A model generated the notes under the pieces. That model saw only the letters and a program-made list of their open reading frames with translations. It was not told the origin of the DNA and ran no database searches. A stretch of DNA of 64,000 bases from Sphingomonas alpina (GTDB lineage: Bacteria > Pseudomonadota > Alphaproteobacteria > Sphingomonadales > Sphingomonadaceae), in assembly GCF_014490665.1 (NCBI RefSeq), contig NZ_CP061038.1:1798001-1862000 (forward strand), written 5' to 3'. The position numbers and the translations under genes are program-made. Within the stretch, counting starts at the first letter, position 1, and each line of letters begins with the position of its first letter. This document shows, in pieces, positions 26,613 through 36,093 of the stretch.

Positions 26613-27554
26613 TCAGCGTTCGCTCCCGGCCGGGCGGATCAGTGGTTCGGGTGCTTCGACCACGCTGTCTGACGGGACATCGCGCCGCAGCCAGACATTG
26701 CCACCGATATGTGAACGCGCGCCGACAGTTAACGGGCCAAGCAGGACCGCACCGGCAAAGATCACGACATCGTCCTCGATCGCGGGATGGCGTCGCGTGG
26801 TGCCTTCACCTTCCGCCTGAGCCGCACCCGCCGCCACTGGCTCGCCGCCCAGCGTCACTCCCTGGTACAGCCTGACGCGGTCACCAATCGTGGCGGTTTC
26901 GCCGATCACGATTCCAGTACCATGATCCATGAAAAACCGCCGTCCGATCCGCGCGCCGGGATGAATGTCGATCCCGGTTTCGGTGTGGGCGATCTCGGCA
27001 ATAATGCGGGCAACCAGTGGCGCGCCAAGGCCATGAAGAAGATGCGCCAGCCGGTGATGAATGATCGCCGCAAGCGAAGGATAGGATAGCAGGACTTCAT
27101 CAACACTGCGCGCCGCGGGATCATTGGCAAAGCCGGCCTCGACATCGTCGTCGAGCAGGCGCCGGATGCGGGGTAGGCTCGCGGCGAACACACCGATGAT
27201 GCGTTCGGCTTCCGCGCTTTCCTCGGCGCTGTCGATTCCGGGCCGGGCGATCCGAAGCTCGATAACGATTTGTGCAACAAGTTGCGAAAGGGTCGATTCC
27301 AGCGTCGCTTCGATCCAGCGATTTTCGTTATCGGCAGTCAGCTCCGGTGGCCCAAGGCGTAACGGAAACAGTGCGGAACCCAGTTCGCGGAGGATCCGCT
27401 CCAAGGCGCGGCGCGATGGAAATTGGAGCCCGCGTTCGGCATGCCGGGCATGGCCGGTGCGCCAATCCTGTCGCGCGCGCTGAAGGCCATCGATCACGAT
27501 GTTCAGTTCACCGGGAAATGCGATTGTCGATATAGTTTGGCCATGATCGCTCAT
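26613..27554 (-). CDS. cysE: Serine O-acetyltransferase
   Basis: A 313-residue enzyme making O-acetylserine, the carbon skeleton for cysteine. The C-terminal half is a left-handed beta-helix of hexapeptide repeats with the catalytic Asp-His in FMDHGTGIVIGETA and the CoA segment RLYQGVTLGG. The N-terminal helical domain is longer than in E. coli and resembles the EpsC/SrpH group. Its start overlaps the stop of the aminotransferase gene by four bases (ATGA). As the last gene of the TonB-aminotransferase-SAT transcript it ties this unit to sulfur assimilation. Confidence 0.88.
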   Translation of the reverse strand: MSDHGQTISTIAFPGELNIVIDGLQRARQDWRTGHARHAERGLQFPSRRALERILRELGSALFPLRLGPPELTADNENRWIEATLESTLSQLVAQIVIELRIARPGIDSAEESAEAERIIGVFAASLPRIRRLLDDDVEAGFANDPAARSVDEVLLSYPSLAAIIHHRLAHLLHGLGAPLVARIIAEIAHTETGIDIHPGARIGRRFFMDHGTGIVIGETATIGDRVRLYQGVTLGGEPVAAGAAQAEGEGTTRRHPAIEDDVVIFAGAVLLGPLTVGARSHIGGNVWLRRDVPSDSVVEAPEPLIRPAGSER

Positions 27555-28665
27555 TTCTTTCCCTTTCTCAGCACATCGCGCAGCAGGTTGATGACCGCAT
27601 CATTCTCGGCGGGCGTGCCAATGGTGATCCGAACCCAATCGTCGAGTGGCGGGAAGCTGCGTGCGATCTGAATATCGCGCTCGGCTGCGACGCGGCGCAC
27701 ATCCGCAACGGCGCTGGTCTGAAAGAAGACGAAATTCGCCCGGCTGTCGGTGTGATGTAAGCCGAGGCTGTCCAATGTCGCGGTCAGCCGGGCCCGTTCG
27801 CCGACACTATGCTCGCGGACCGACCGGACATGGGCCTGATCTCCAGCGCCGCCGCTGCGGCGACCAAGGCCAGGCGGTTGAGTGAATGCGGTGCACCGAT
27901 CCCGGCCTTGCGGAGTCCCTCGGCCAGCGCCGCCGGGGCTAGCGCATAGCCAACCGAAAGCCCGGCGAGACCGTAGACCTTGGCAAGGGTGCGGAAGACC
28001 AGGACATTTGCGCCGTCACGAAGATATCGCACCGCACTCCGACCGGCGAGGTCGTCATACTCCAGATAGGCTTCATCGACGACCACCAGTGTCCGGCGCG
28101 CGGAGTCCAGAATGAATGCGTCCAGCGCCGCCTGGTCGTTCACGGTGCCTGATGGATTGTGCGGATTGACCAGATTGACTGCCAGCGTTCGCGTGTCGAT
28201 CGCGCGGGCAAGCGCCGGCAGGTCGTTTTCGAGCCGCGCGTTGAGCGGGACCGGCACCGCCACCCCGCCCAGCGGCGCGCTGGCATCAACCAGTGCGGTA
28301 TAGCCGGGCGCCGAATAGACGATGCCACCGCCGCCCGGATTCTGGCGCGCCAGGAAAAGCCCCAGTGGCTCAAGCACTTCGCCAATCACGACTTGCTGAG
28401 GGGCGACCCGTTCGAGCGCGGCAATCTGCTTTGTCAGCGCATCGACTTCGCCTTGCTCGACATAGCGTTCGACCCCGCGAATATGCGCGGCGATCGCTTG
28501 TCCTACCTTAGGCGATGGACCAAACGCATTCTCGTTCAGGTTGAGCCGGATCGGGCCGACCGGGCGCGGCGGGCTAGCTGCGCGGGCCGGCATCGCGGTG
28601 GCGAGGAGGCCCGCGCCGCCGACTTGCAGCCATTGCCGGCGGGTGAGAGGAGCATTCTCAGACAT
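27551..28665 (-). pseudogene. Tat-signal PLP aminotransferase (HisC-like), frameshifted
   Basis: A class I/II aminotransferase similar to histidinol-phosphate aminotransferase. It starts at 28665 with a twin-arginine signal (LTRRQWLQVGGAGLLATA, cut near PARA), so it would be exported folded with PLP. LNLNENAFGPSP and NLVNPHNPSGT are the family motifs, and FRTLAKVYGLAGLSVGY holds the PLP lysine. The frame breaks near 27840: the sequence reads ALEIRPM and stops at 27784, while the second frame continues HVRSVREHSVGERARL to a normal C-terminus at 27551. One extra G after GAG would restore ALEDQAHV, the family sequence. The start overlaps the TonB receptor stop (TGATG). It may be a real mutation or an assembly indel. 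Confidence 0.8.
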
Positions 28666-31310
28666 CAGAAGCTGAATCCTGCACGGACATAATAAAAGGC
28701 TCCGCTGAAGCCGAAGGGCGAAAACTCACTATATGGGAACACCCCGAACGTATCGGCCCCGGTCAGCGCCGGTGTCGATGCGATGTTCTTGGTCGGATAG
28801 ACATTGAAGATATTGTTGGCGCCGACCGTCGCGGTGATGTTGGGCGTGACCTGACCGGTGAAACTGAAATCGGTGACCCATTTGGGATCGAGCCGCTGGA
28901 TCACATCGAGATTGCCGGCGGCACCCGATTCTGTCGGGAGCGTCCGGAAGGGCGTCGAACCCTGTGCGATCAGCGCGACATTGGCCGATGTCTGGTTTGT
29001 CAGCGCGACCTGCTCGACCCGGCCGTAGCGTGTGGTGCGGGCATCGAAGGTGATCGGCCCGATCTTCCAGTTGGCGCCTAGCGCGATCTTGTCTCGCGGC
29101 TGGCCATGTTCGATGCGGGTGCGTTCGTTGATGTCGAACAAGGGCGTGGTGATCCCCAGCGCGGTAATCTGGCCGGGCGTTCTGCCGACCCGACGAAGCT
29201 GGACCTGATTATAATTATACGCAGCACTCAGCCGCAGCACGCTCCAGCCGCCGAGCCTGGTGGTATAGGCGGCCGTCACATCCACGCCTCGGGTGCGCGT
29301 GTCGATCGCGTTGGTGAAGTAGCGCACGCTGGTCACGCCCGGGATGCCGATCGACGCGAGATAGTCGCGCAGGACACGGCGCCCGGCGGCATCGACATAA
29401 TTGGACGACAGTGCGATCTGATTGTCGATATCGATCTGATAATAATCGACCGATGCGGTGAGCCCGCCGCCGGCAAAGGTCAGGCCACCGCCGAAATTGG
29501 TCGATTTCTCAGGCTTGAGGTCTTGCGCACCGAGCGCCCGGGCGAGCGTCGACCCGACCGGGGCGGTGCGTACCAGTACGAATTCGGGAAAGCCGGTAGT
29601 GTTGTTGACGATGGTGCGGCTGCTGGTCGAACTGAAATATTGCTGCGCCAGCGAAGGCGCATGGAAGCCGGTGCTGACCGAACCTCGCAGTGCGAAGCCG
29701 GCCGGCAGCTGGAGGCGAGTCGATGCCTGGCCGTTCCAGGTATCGCCGAAATCGCTGTAATCCTCATAGCGGCCGGCAAGGTTCACCTGCCAGCCCTTGG
29801 TCACCTCGGTATTGAGTTCAGCGAACGCTCCGATCGCATGGCGATCGACCTTGACCGCGTCGGCCGGCTGGATACCGGCAAAGCCCTGCGATCCGATCGT
29901 CGGTACCGCGCCGGCGTTGGGGCCATCGAGGATGCGGGCCGACCCAAAGGCATAGCTGTTCGGCTCGCCCGGCGTGATCTTATAACCATCGTAGCGCAGC
30001 TCGGCACCCACCGCCAAGCCGACCGGTGCCGCCAGCCCGACATCGAAATCGCGCGACAAAGTGAGGTCGGTGGTCGACTGCCAGTTGCTGAACTTGCCGG
30101 CGTAGAAGCGGGTCGGGCTTGCCGTGCCAAGCGTCGCGTTGAGCGTGTTGGTCGGACGATATTCGATGCTGTTACCACCATAGACCGAGGACAGGTCCCA
30201 GCCCCAGCCCGCCAGGTCGCCGCGCAGCCCGAGTCCGGCCGAATAGTCGACGCTCTTGGTGTCGATGAACGGGAGGAAGCCATTGGGGTAGATCGCGCGG
30301 ACATTCTCGTCCTGGCCGGCGCGGCGGAACGACGCGTTGGAGTGCGCCTTGCTCTCGCGATAACCGCCAAAGCCGTAAAGCTCGGCATCGCCGATCGGCT
30401 TCTTCAGATTGACGACCACGCTTGCGTCCTTCGTGTCCCCCTCATCGGCGAACCGCCACACATTGCGATCGACGGCCGCCTCGCGCGGGTCGAGCGTGGT
30501 GCCGGCAATCCCGCCCGGCGGATTAAGCCCGAGCCCGGCGCCATAGCGGGCCGACAGGGGCTGCGGCGTGCCGGTGGGCGAGGTGCCGAAATAGAATTGG
30601 CGCGTATCCGGCAGCGCCCGGTTCGCACCCTTATGGTCGCGATAATAAGCGGTTGCATTGATGAAGCCGTCATCGCCGAGCTTGAGGCCACCACCGAGCG
30701 AGAATTCATAGGTGTCACCACCGCCATTATAGGTGGAGCCGGCGCTGGCCGTGCCGTGGAATTTGGTGTCTTCGCGCAGCAAGATGTTGATCACGCCGGC
30801 GATCGCGTCGGAGCCATATTGCGCTGATGCGCCGTCGCGGAGGATTTCGATCCGGCCGATCGCGGCGGCGGGAATCTGATTGAGATCGGTCGGTGTTGCG
30901 CCCTTGCCGATCGTGCCGCCGGTATTGACCCAGGCGGCATTGTGAAGGCGCTTTCCATTGACCAGGACCAAAGTCTCATCGGGCGACAGACCACGCAGCG
31001 AGGCCGAATGGATATGCGTGTTGCCGTCCGGCGTGGTCGGTGTCGCAAAGGCGAACGATGGCGCGAGCTGGCGCAACACTTCAGTGGTTTCCTGATAGCC
31101 CGACGCGCGCAGATCATCGCCGCGCAACACGTCGATCGGCACCGGCGAGGTGGTGACCGTACGATCCGAAAAGCGCGTGCCGGTCACGACGATTTCGTCG
31201 CCGGGCACGGTGCTTGCCGCTGTCGATGTGTCGGGAGCCGCAAGGTCCTGAGCATTCGCCTGGAACGAAACAAGCGATGTGGCGAACAGCCAGGCGGATT
31301 TTTTAGGCAT
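28665..31310 (-). CDS. TonB-dependent receptor, sulfur-associated
   Basis: An 881-residue receptor with signal peptide ending QANA (about residue 20). The TonB-box region is GDEIVVTGTRF. The plug carries TPTDLNQIPAAAIGRIEILR and DGASAQYGSDAIAGVINI, typical of large sphingomonad and xanthomonad receptors. The barrel ends YYVRAGFSF. It is coupled to the aminotransferase gene by a one-base overlap, and through it to the serine acetyltransferase, so its ligand is probably a sulfur- or amino-acid-containing compound. A 24-bp operator-like sequence 31 bp upstream is shared with the receptor at 32739. Confidence 0.85.
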   Translation of the reverse strand: MPKKSAWLFATSLVSFQANAQDLAAPDTSTAASTVPGDEIVVTGTRFSDRTVTTSPVPIDVLRGDDLRASGYQETTEVLRQLAPSFAFATPTTPDGNTHIHSASLRGLSPDETLVLVNGKRLHNAAWVNTGGTIGKGATPTDLNQIPAAAIGRIEILRDGASAQYGSDAIAGVINILLREDTKFHGTASAGSTYNGGGDTYEFSLGGGLKLGDDGFINATAYYRDHKGANRALPDTRQFYFGTSPTGTPQPLSARYGAGLGLNPPGGIAGTTLDPREAAVDRNVWRFADEGDTKDASVVVNLKKPIGDAELYGFGGYRESKAHSNASFRRAGQDENVRAIYPNGFLPFIDTKSVDYSAGLGLRGDLAGWGWDLSSVYGGNSIEYRPTNTLNATLGTASPTRFYAGKFSNWQSTTDLTLSRDFDVGLAAPVGLAVGAELRYDGYKITPGEPNSYAFGSARILDGPNAGAVPTIGSQGFAGIQPADAVKVDRHAIGAFAELNTEVTKGWQVNLAGRYEDYSDFGDTWNGQASTRLQLPAGFALRGSVSTGFHAPSLAQQYFSSTSSRTIVNNTTGFPEFVLVRTAPVGSTLARALGAQDLKPEKSTNFGGGLTFAGGGLTASVDYYQIDIDNQIALSSNYVDAAGRRVLRDYLASIGIPGVTSVRYFTNAIDTRTRGVDVTAAYTTRLGGWSVLRLSAAYNYNQVQLRRVGRTPGQITALGITTPLFDINERTRIEHGQPRDKIALGANWKIGPITFDARTTRYGRVEQVALTNQTSANVALIAQGSTPFRTLPTESGAAGNLDVIQRLDPKWVTDFSFTGQVTPNITATVGANNIFNVYPTKNIASTPALTGADTFGVFPYSEFSPFGFSGAFYYVRAGFSF

Positions 31311-31341
31311 GTGGTAACTCCCCGATTTCTGCCTTACGCCG

Positions 31342-31365
31342 ATACCCCATCGAATTAGTAGGAAA
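31342..31365. promoter_or_regulatory. Operator-like motif shared with the second sulfur receptor
   Basis: ATACCCCATC, three variable bases, then TTAGTAGGAAA. It matches the motif at 32692-32715 at 19 of 24 positions. It lies 31 bp upstream of the receptor that starts at 31310 on the minus strand. The core is an imperfect inverted repeat (CCCA...TAGG). Confidence 0.5.
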
Positions 31366-31534
31366 ACAAAGAAAATCTATCATGCCATCGCACGGCCACG
31401 CTTTTGCGCGGGACAGTCTGCTGATGGCGGGCAGGAGAAAATCTACCTCGCATGCGTTGTCGAATGCGGCGTAGTTTTGTCTAGGATGGTCCGGCTGCCG
31501 GACCCGCCGTCAACGTTCAACAGGCGGGAAAGAG

Positions 31535-32314
31535 ATGTTCGAGATCCATCCTCTATATTCGCTCGCGGGCGTCGCGGTGGGTCTCCTTGTCGGCCTGACT
31601 GGTGTCGGGGGTGGATCGTTGATGACGCCGCTGCTCGTGCTGGCATTTGGTTTCCACCCGACCACCGCGGTGGGCACCGATCTGCTCTATGCGTCTGCGA
31701 CAAAGACCGTCGGCACCGCAGTCCATGGTTTCAACCGCACGGTAGATTGGAAGGTCGTGCGGCGGCTGGCCATAGGCAGCGTGCCTGCGACCCTGGTGAC
31801 GCTTCTGGCTCTGGCCTATGCCGGCACGAAATTCGACGGCACGGAGCATGTGATCACGGTCACACTGGGCTTCGCACTGATCGCAACGGCGATCGCGATG
31901 GCGTTTCGCCGTCAGATTCTGGCCTATTACGCGGATGCCATAGACGCGATGACCGACGGCAAGGTGAAGCGCCTGACCGTCATTCTGGGTGTCGCACTTG
32001 GTGTTCTGGTGTCACTGTCGTCAGTGGGGGCAGGGGCGCTCGGCATGACGGCGCTTCTAGTCCTGTATCCCAAGCTGCCGACCAACCGTCTTGTCGGGTC
32101 CGACATCGCTCATGCCGTGCCGCTGACCCTGATTGCGGGCATGGGACATTGGGCGATGGGCTCGGTTGATTTCGGGCTGCTGGTGTCGCTGCTGATCGGG
32201 TCGGTGCCGGGGATCATTATCGGCAGCCTGGTTTCGGCACGCATCCCGGATCACGTCTCGCGCGCGGTTCTCGCCGGGACGCTAGCTATCGTCGGTGGGA
32301 AACTGATCTTCTAG
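31535..32314 (+). CDS. TauE/SafE family sulfite/sulfonate exporter
   Basis: A 259-residue integral membrane protein of eight predicted helices in two repeats. It starts MFEIHPLYSLAGVAVGLLVG with the family motif GLTGVGGGSLMTPLLVLAFG, and the second repeat has GVALGVLVSLSSVGAGALGM. The family exports sulfite, sulfoacetate or related anions. Its place between two sulfur-linked TonB receptors suggests it removes sulfite released by the desulfonation enzymes nearby. The start is preceded by GGGAAAGAG. A paralogue lies at 62895-63674. Confidence 0.85.
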   Translation: MFEIHPLYSLAGVAVGLLVGLTGVGGGSLMTPLLVLAFGFHPTTAVGTDLLYASATKTVGTAVHGFNRTVDWKVVRRLAIGSVPATLVTLLALAYAGTKFDGTEHVITVTLGFALIATAIAMAFRRQILAYYADAIDAMTDGKVKRLTVILGVALGVLVSLSSVGAGALGMTALLVLYPKLPTNRLVGSDIAHAVPLTLIAGMGHWAMGSVDFGLLVSLLIGSVPGIIIGSLVSARIPDHVSRAVLAGTLAIVGGKLIF

Positions 32315-32691
32315 AGTATCGAGCGCGCGCGTTGTTCGTGCGGGCCGGGGCGCGACCATTGCGCTGCCGGCGCCACGCCGATGCTGTTGTCGACACTGAG
32401 AAAGAGCCTGCCGAACATGTCGGCAAGCGATGACATGCCAGGTTCAGCGAGAGGATTGAATCGCTACCGTGACCCCGGCCATGGGAGCGGGCGCAGGAGA
32501 TATGGGACACCGGTTTGTCTCATTCTTCAAGCCATGGCTGCGCGAGCGACCGCAATAATATCGTTATTTATAAGCTACTAAGAAGAAAGGCATGTGAACG
32601 GCCAGACATCTGGACCCTTCCCATACCGGCATGATCTGAAGAATAGAAAACGTATCAAGCCCTAAAGAGCGCAGACGATTGTTACGCCTGA
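32315..32691. other. Intergenic region with a dispersed repeat
   Basis: No gene is supported here. It contains a 28-nt repeat (32495-32522) also found at 48154-48181, followed by an AT-rich stretch (about 32550-32585), and leads into the operator-like motif before the TonB receptor. Confidence 0.5.
32495..32522. repeat. Dispersed 28-nt repeat, copy 1
   Basis: It begins GGAGATATGGGACACCGGTT and continues for eight more bases ending TCAT. It differs from the copy at 48154-48181 at two positions. Both copies are intergenic, on the same strand, and upstream of transport genes. Confidence 0.75.
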
Positions 32692-32715
32692 ATATCCCAT
32701 CATTTTAGTGGGAAA
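32692..32715. promoter_or_regulatory. Operator-like inverted repeat before the TonB receptor
   Basis: ATATCCCATC, ATT, TTAGTGGGAAA. TCCCA and TGGGA form a perfect 5-bp inverted repeat with a 9-base spacer. It ends 23 bp before the receptor start at 32739. The related site at 31342 precedes the other sulfur-linked receptor, which suggests one sulfur-responsive regulator for both. Confidence 0.5.
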
Positions 32716-32738
32716 TATTGGGCGGGACACTAAATACG

Positions 32739-35111
32739 ATGATGGCACGACAGGTTTCGCTCCGCTCCGGGGTTGGGGGATTGGCTCTGATCTGGGGCGC
32801 AATGCCGGCATATGCGCTAGCGCCGCCGGCTCAAGCGATACAGCTCGTATCGGCAGGTGCCGCCGTCACGGACGAAGCGGCGGAGGCAGCGCCCGCCGTC
32901 GAGGAATCGGAGGATATTCTGATCACGGCGCGGCGTCGTGACGAGCGATTGCAGGACGTGCCGATCGCGATCAGCGCCGTGTCGGGCGATACGCTGCAGA
33001 CACAGCATATCGACCGCATTGCTGATTTCGCGGCGAAGCTGCCCAATTTTTCCGCGGTTCAGCAGAATACCCGCGTCTCCGGCCTGTATGTGCGCGGGCT
33101 TGGCGGCAATGCGAATAATGACGGGGCTGAATCCGGTGTTGGCCTGATCGTCGACAATGTATTCTTCACTCATGTCGGCTTCAGCTGGCTGGATTTCGTC
33201 GATCTCGACCATATCGAACTGGTCCGCGGACCGCAGGGCACCCTGCTCGGCAAGAACACAACGATCGGGGCGCTGGTCGTGACCACCAAGCGGCCAAGCT
33301 TCACGCCGGAACTGAACCTGGAGGCAGGGTACGCGAATTACGGCCGGTACCAGATCCGGGCCAATGCGACCGGGCCAGTGATCGGTGACACGCTCGCGTA
33401 TCGCGTGACCTTCTACCAGGATAAGTCGAACGGCTGGGCGCGCAACAAATATGACGGGCAGAAATATCTCGACATCAACCGCTGGGCAGTGCGCGGGCAG
33501 CTGCTGTTCGATAGCGGCCCGGTCACCAGCCGCCTGATCGCCGAGCATTACGAAACCAGCGAATTCAACAATTACTATCCCAACTTTGCCGACGCGACGA
33601 CCTTCGTCAACGGCACTGCCCGTGCCGGAAGCTGGGATACCAAGATGCGCACCCTGTTCGGCTACGCGCCGGATTACACGGTCGGCAAGAATGCCGATCT
33701 AAATACCCAGCAGCGCATCGACAGCCGTGTCAACGGCATCTCCAACGAGCTCAATATCAAGCTCGGCGGTCATACGCTGACTGCGGTGACGGCGTGGCGT
33801 CAGCTACGCTTCCGGCCCAAGAACGACAGCGATCAGTCGCCTTTCTCGATCCTGCGCGCCGGCTTCGATGTCGATGTCGACCAATATTCGCAGGAGCTGC
33901 GGCTTGCGTCGCCGACGGGTGGCACGGTCGACTATCAGGTCGGCGGTTATTTTCTGCGTGAGGATCTGATCAGCAACAATCGCTCGATCTTCCAGTCCGA
34001 TGCGACGAGATGGTTCCTGCCCGGGGTGCTGCCGTCCGCGATCCTCGATGGGGTCGAGTATGATCAGGTCGGCAAGCTCCAGGTGACGAGCGGCGCCGCA
34101 TTCGGTCAGGCGACCGTGCATCTCAACGAACGCGCCTCCGTGACCGGCGGCGTGCGCTTTACTCGTGAGACGAAAAAGGCGTCGAACACCGCTATTACCT
34201 TTGGCGGAGCGCCACTCCCGGCGGTGCTCGCTGGGGCACGGACTGCGATCCTCACTGCGTTCGGCGGGCTGTTTACGCCGGTAGCGGACAAGCGCACCAC
34301 TGATAGCTGGTCCTGGCTGATCAATCCGTCCTACAAGATCAGCGACGACGTACTGCTCTACGCCTCGGTCAGCTATGGCGAGAAATCGGGCGCCGCCAAT
34401 CTTAGCGCATCGGGCGACAAGCCGGTGATCATCGATCCGGAGAAGTCGACCGATTATGAAATCGGGCTGAAGACGACGCTTGGGCGCGCGACGCTCAATG
34501 CCAATCTCTATTGGAACGATATCAGGGATTATCAGGCGGTTCAGCTTGATCCCACGCGCGTCTCGTTGGGCAATTTCCTCGGCAATGCCGCCCGGGTGCG
34601 GCTGCGTGGCATTGAAGTCGAAGGCGAAGTGAAGCTCGGCGCGGGCTTCAGTGCTTCGCTCAGTGGATCGTACAACGACGCCACATATCGGTCCTACAAG
34701 AATGCGCCGGTGCCGGTCGAATATAGCTATGCCAACGGACCGCGGAGCCTCGATCTGTCCGGCAAGCGCGTGGTCGGGTCGGCCAAGTGGAGCGGCCAGG
34801 CCAGTATCGCCTATGACGCGCCGGTCAGCGACCGGTTCAATCTAAACGGATATGTCAATCAGACCTATCGCAGCGCGACGAACCTGCTCAATCCCTATTC
34901 CGCCTATGGCGCGCAGGAAGGTTATGGTCTGACCAATGCCGGGATCGGCATCCGCACGGCGGACGACAGATATTCGCTGCTGTTCTGGGGCCGCAACGTT
35001 CTCGACAAGCGCTACGCCGTGGGCATTGGCCAGGCGACCGCGGTCAATCCCTTCATCAAGGTGCTGGGCGATCCGCGCACCTTCGGCGCCACCGTCAAGG
35101 GGCGGTTCTGA
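32739..35111 (+). CDS. TonB-dependent receptor for an organosulfur compound (inferred)
   Basis: A 790-residue receptor if started at the ATG at 32739 ([20 protein letters not shown]), which opens a signal peptide. The TonB-box region is [20 protein letters not shown], the typical form of the large sphingomonad receptor group. The plug shows [11 protein letters not shown] and [20 protein letters not shown], and the barrel ends FGATVKGRF. It is the first gene of the set with the alkylsulfatase and Ssu transporter, 43 bp before the dioxygenase. Inferred role: outer-membrane uptake of sulfate esters or sulfonates too large or dilute for porins. Confidence 0.83.
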   Translation: MMARQVSLRSGVGGLALIWGAMPAYALAPPAQAIQLVSAGAAVTDEAAEAAPAVEESEDILITARRRDERLQDVPIAISAVSGDTLQTQHIDRIADFAAKLPNFSAVQQNTRVSGLYVRGLGGNANNDGAESGVGLIVDNVFFTHVGFSWLDFVDLDHIELVRGPQGTLLGKNTTIGALVVTTKRPSFTPELNLEAGYANYGRYQIRANATGPVIGDTLAYRVTFYQDKSNGWARNKYDGQKYLDINRWAVRGQLLFDSGPVTSRLIAEHYETSEFNNYYPNFADATTFVNGTARAGSWDTKMRTLFGYAPDYTVGKNADLNTQQRIDSRVNGISNELNIKLGGHTLTAVTAWRQLRFRPKNDSDQSPFSILRAGFDVDVDQYSQELRLASPTGGTVDYQVGGYFLREDLISNNRSIFQSDATRWFLPGVLPSAILDGVEYDQVGKLQVTSGAAFGQATVHLNERASVTGGVRFTRETKKASNTAITFGGAPLPAVLAGARTAILTAFGGLFTPVADKRTTDSWSWLINPSYKISDDVLLYASVSYGEKSGAANLSASGDKPVIIDPEKSTDYEIGLKTTLGRATLNANLYWNDIRDYQAVQLDPTRVSLGNFLGNAARVRLRGIEVEGEVKLGAGFSASLSGSYNDATYRSYKNAPVPVEYSYANGPRSLDLSGKRVVGSAKWSGQASIAYDAPVSDRFNLNGYVNQTYRSATNLLNPYSAYGAQEGYGLTNAGIGIRTADDRYSLLFWGRNVLDKRYAVGIGQATAVNPFIKVLGDPRTFGATVKGRF

Positions 35112-35154
35112 TGCCCGCCCGGCCATCACGCCTCATTCTCACAGGAGAAAGATC

Positions 35155-36093
35155 ATGACGTCGCTTGCGAATGCGTATCTCAATGTTCCCGATCCCGACA
35201 GTCCGATCGAGATCGCCGCGGTTGGCGGCCGGATCGGCGCCGAAGTGCGCGACGTGCGGTTGGGCGCCGATCTCGACGACGCAACGCTCGCAGCGGTTCG
35301 CGCGGCGCTGGTGCGGCACAAGGTGCTGTTTTTTCGCGGGCAGGGGCATCTCGACGATGCCGGGCATGAGGCATTCGGCAAGCGTTTCGGCACGCCGGTC
35401 GCGCATCCGACAGTACCGAGCCGGGGCGGCGATTTCCTGTTCGAACTCGATTCCCAGCTCGGCGGGCGCGCCAATAACTGGCATACCGATGTCACCTTTG
35501 TTGAGGCCTATCCTTTTGCCTCGATCCTGCGCGCGGTGACCATTCCCCCAGCCGGCGGCGACACCGTCTGGGCCAACACCGCCGCCGCCTATCAGAACCT
35601 GCCCGAGGATCTGCGCGCTCTCGCCGACCGGCTGCGTGCAGTTCACACCAACGCCTATGATTATGCCGCGGTACGCCCCGAGGCGAGCGAGCGCGAACTT
35701 GCGATCCACCGGCATGTCTTCGCATCGACCGTCTACGAGGCCGAGCATCCGGTCGTGCGCGTGCATCCCGAAAGCGGCGAGCGGACCTTGCTGCTGGGCG
35801 CGTTCGTGAAGCGCATCATCGGTCTGACGACGACGGAGTCGCAGCGCATCTACGACATCCTGCAAAGCTATGTGACGCGGCTGGAAAATACCGTGCGCTG
35901 GCGCTGGACCCAAGGCGATGTGGTGATCTGGGACAATCGCGCCACCCAGCATTATGCGATCGACGATTATGGCGACCAGCACCGCGTCGTGCGCCGCGTG
36001 ACGCTCGACGGACAGGTTGCAGTCGGCGTCGATGGACAGCCGAGCCGTCAGCTATTGCCCGAACCAGCCGCGCTTCAGGAGATCGCAGCATGA
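35155..36093 (+). CDS. atsK: Alpha-ketoglutarate-dependent alkylsulfatase, AtsK type
   Basis: A 312-residue Fe(II) dioxygenase of the TauD/TfdA family that uses O2 and 2-oxoglutarate to split alkyl sulfate esters into aldehyde and sulfate. The iron ligands are H110 and D112 (NWHTDVTF) and H266 (RATQHYAID); the 2-oxoglutarate arginines are R277 and R281. [41 protein letters not shown] and EYDYA-like NAYDYAAV closely follow AtsK of Pseudomonas putida as I remember it, more than TauD. The start has AGGAG upstream. The stop overlaps the SsuA start by four bases. Taurine or other sulfonates cannot be excluded as substrate. Confidence 0.82.
   Translation: MTSLANAYLNVPDPDSPIEIAAVGGRIGAEVRDVRLGADLDDATLAAVRAALVRHKVLFFRGQGHLDDAGHEAFGKRFGTPVAHPTVPSRGGDFLFELDSQLGGRANNWHTDVTFVEAYPFASILRAVTIPPAGGDTVWANTAAAYQNLPEDLRALADRLRAVHTNAYDYAAVRPEASERELAIHRHVFASTVYEAEHPVVRVHPESGERTLLLGAFVKRIIGLTTTESQRIYDILQSYVTRLENTVRWRWTQGDVVIWDNRATQHYAIDDYGDQHRVVRRVTLDGQVAVGVDGQPSRQLLPEPAALQEIAA

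Noticed and set aside
29106..30827. A 573-residue plus-strand open frame inside the TonB receptor at 28665-31310
   Set aside because: The receptor on the opposite strand has signal peptide, plug and barrel end; the antisense frame has no recognisable domain.
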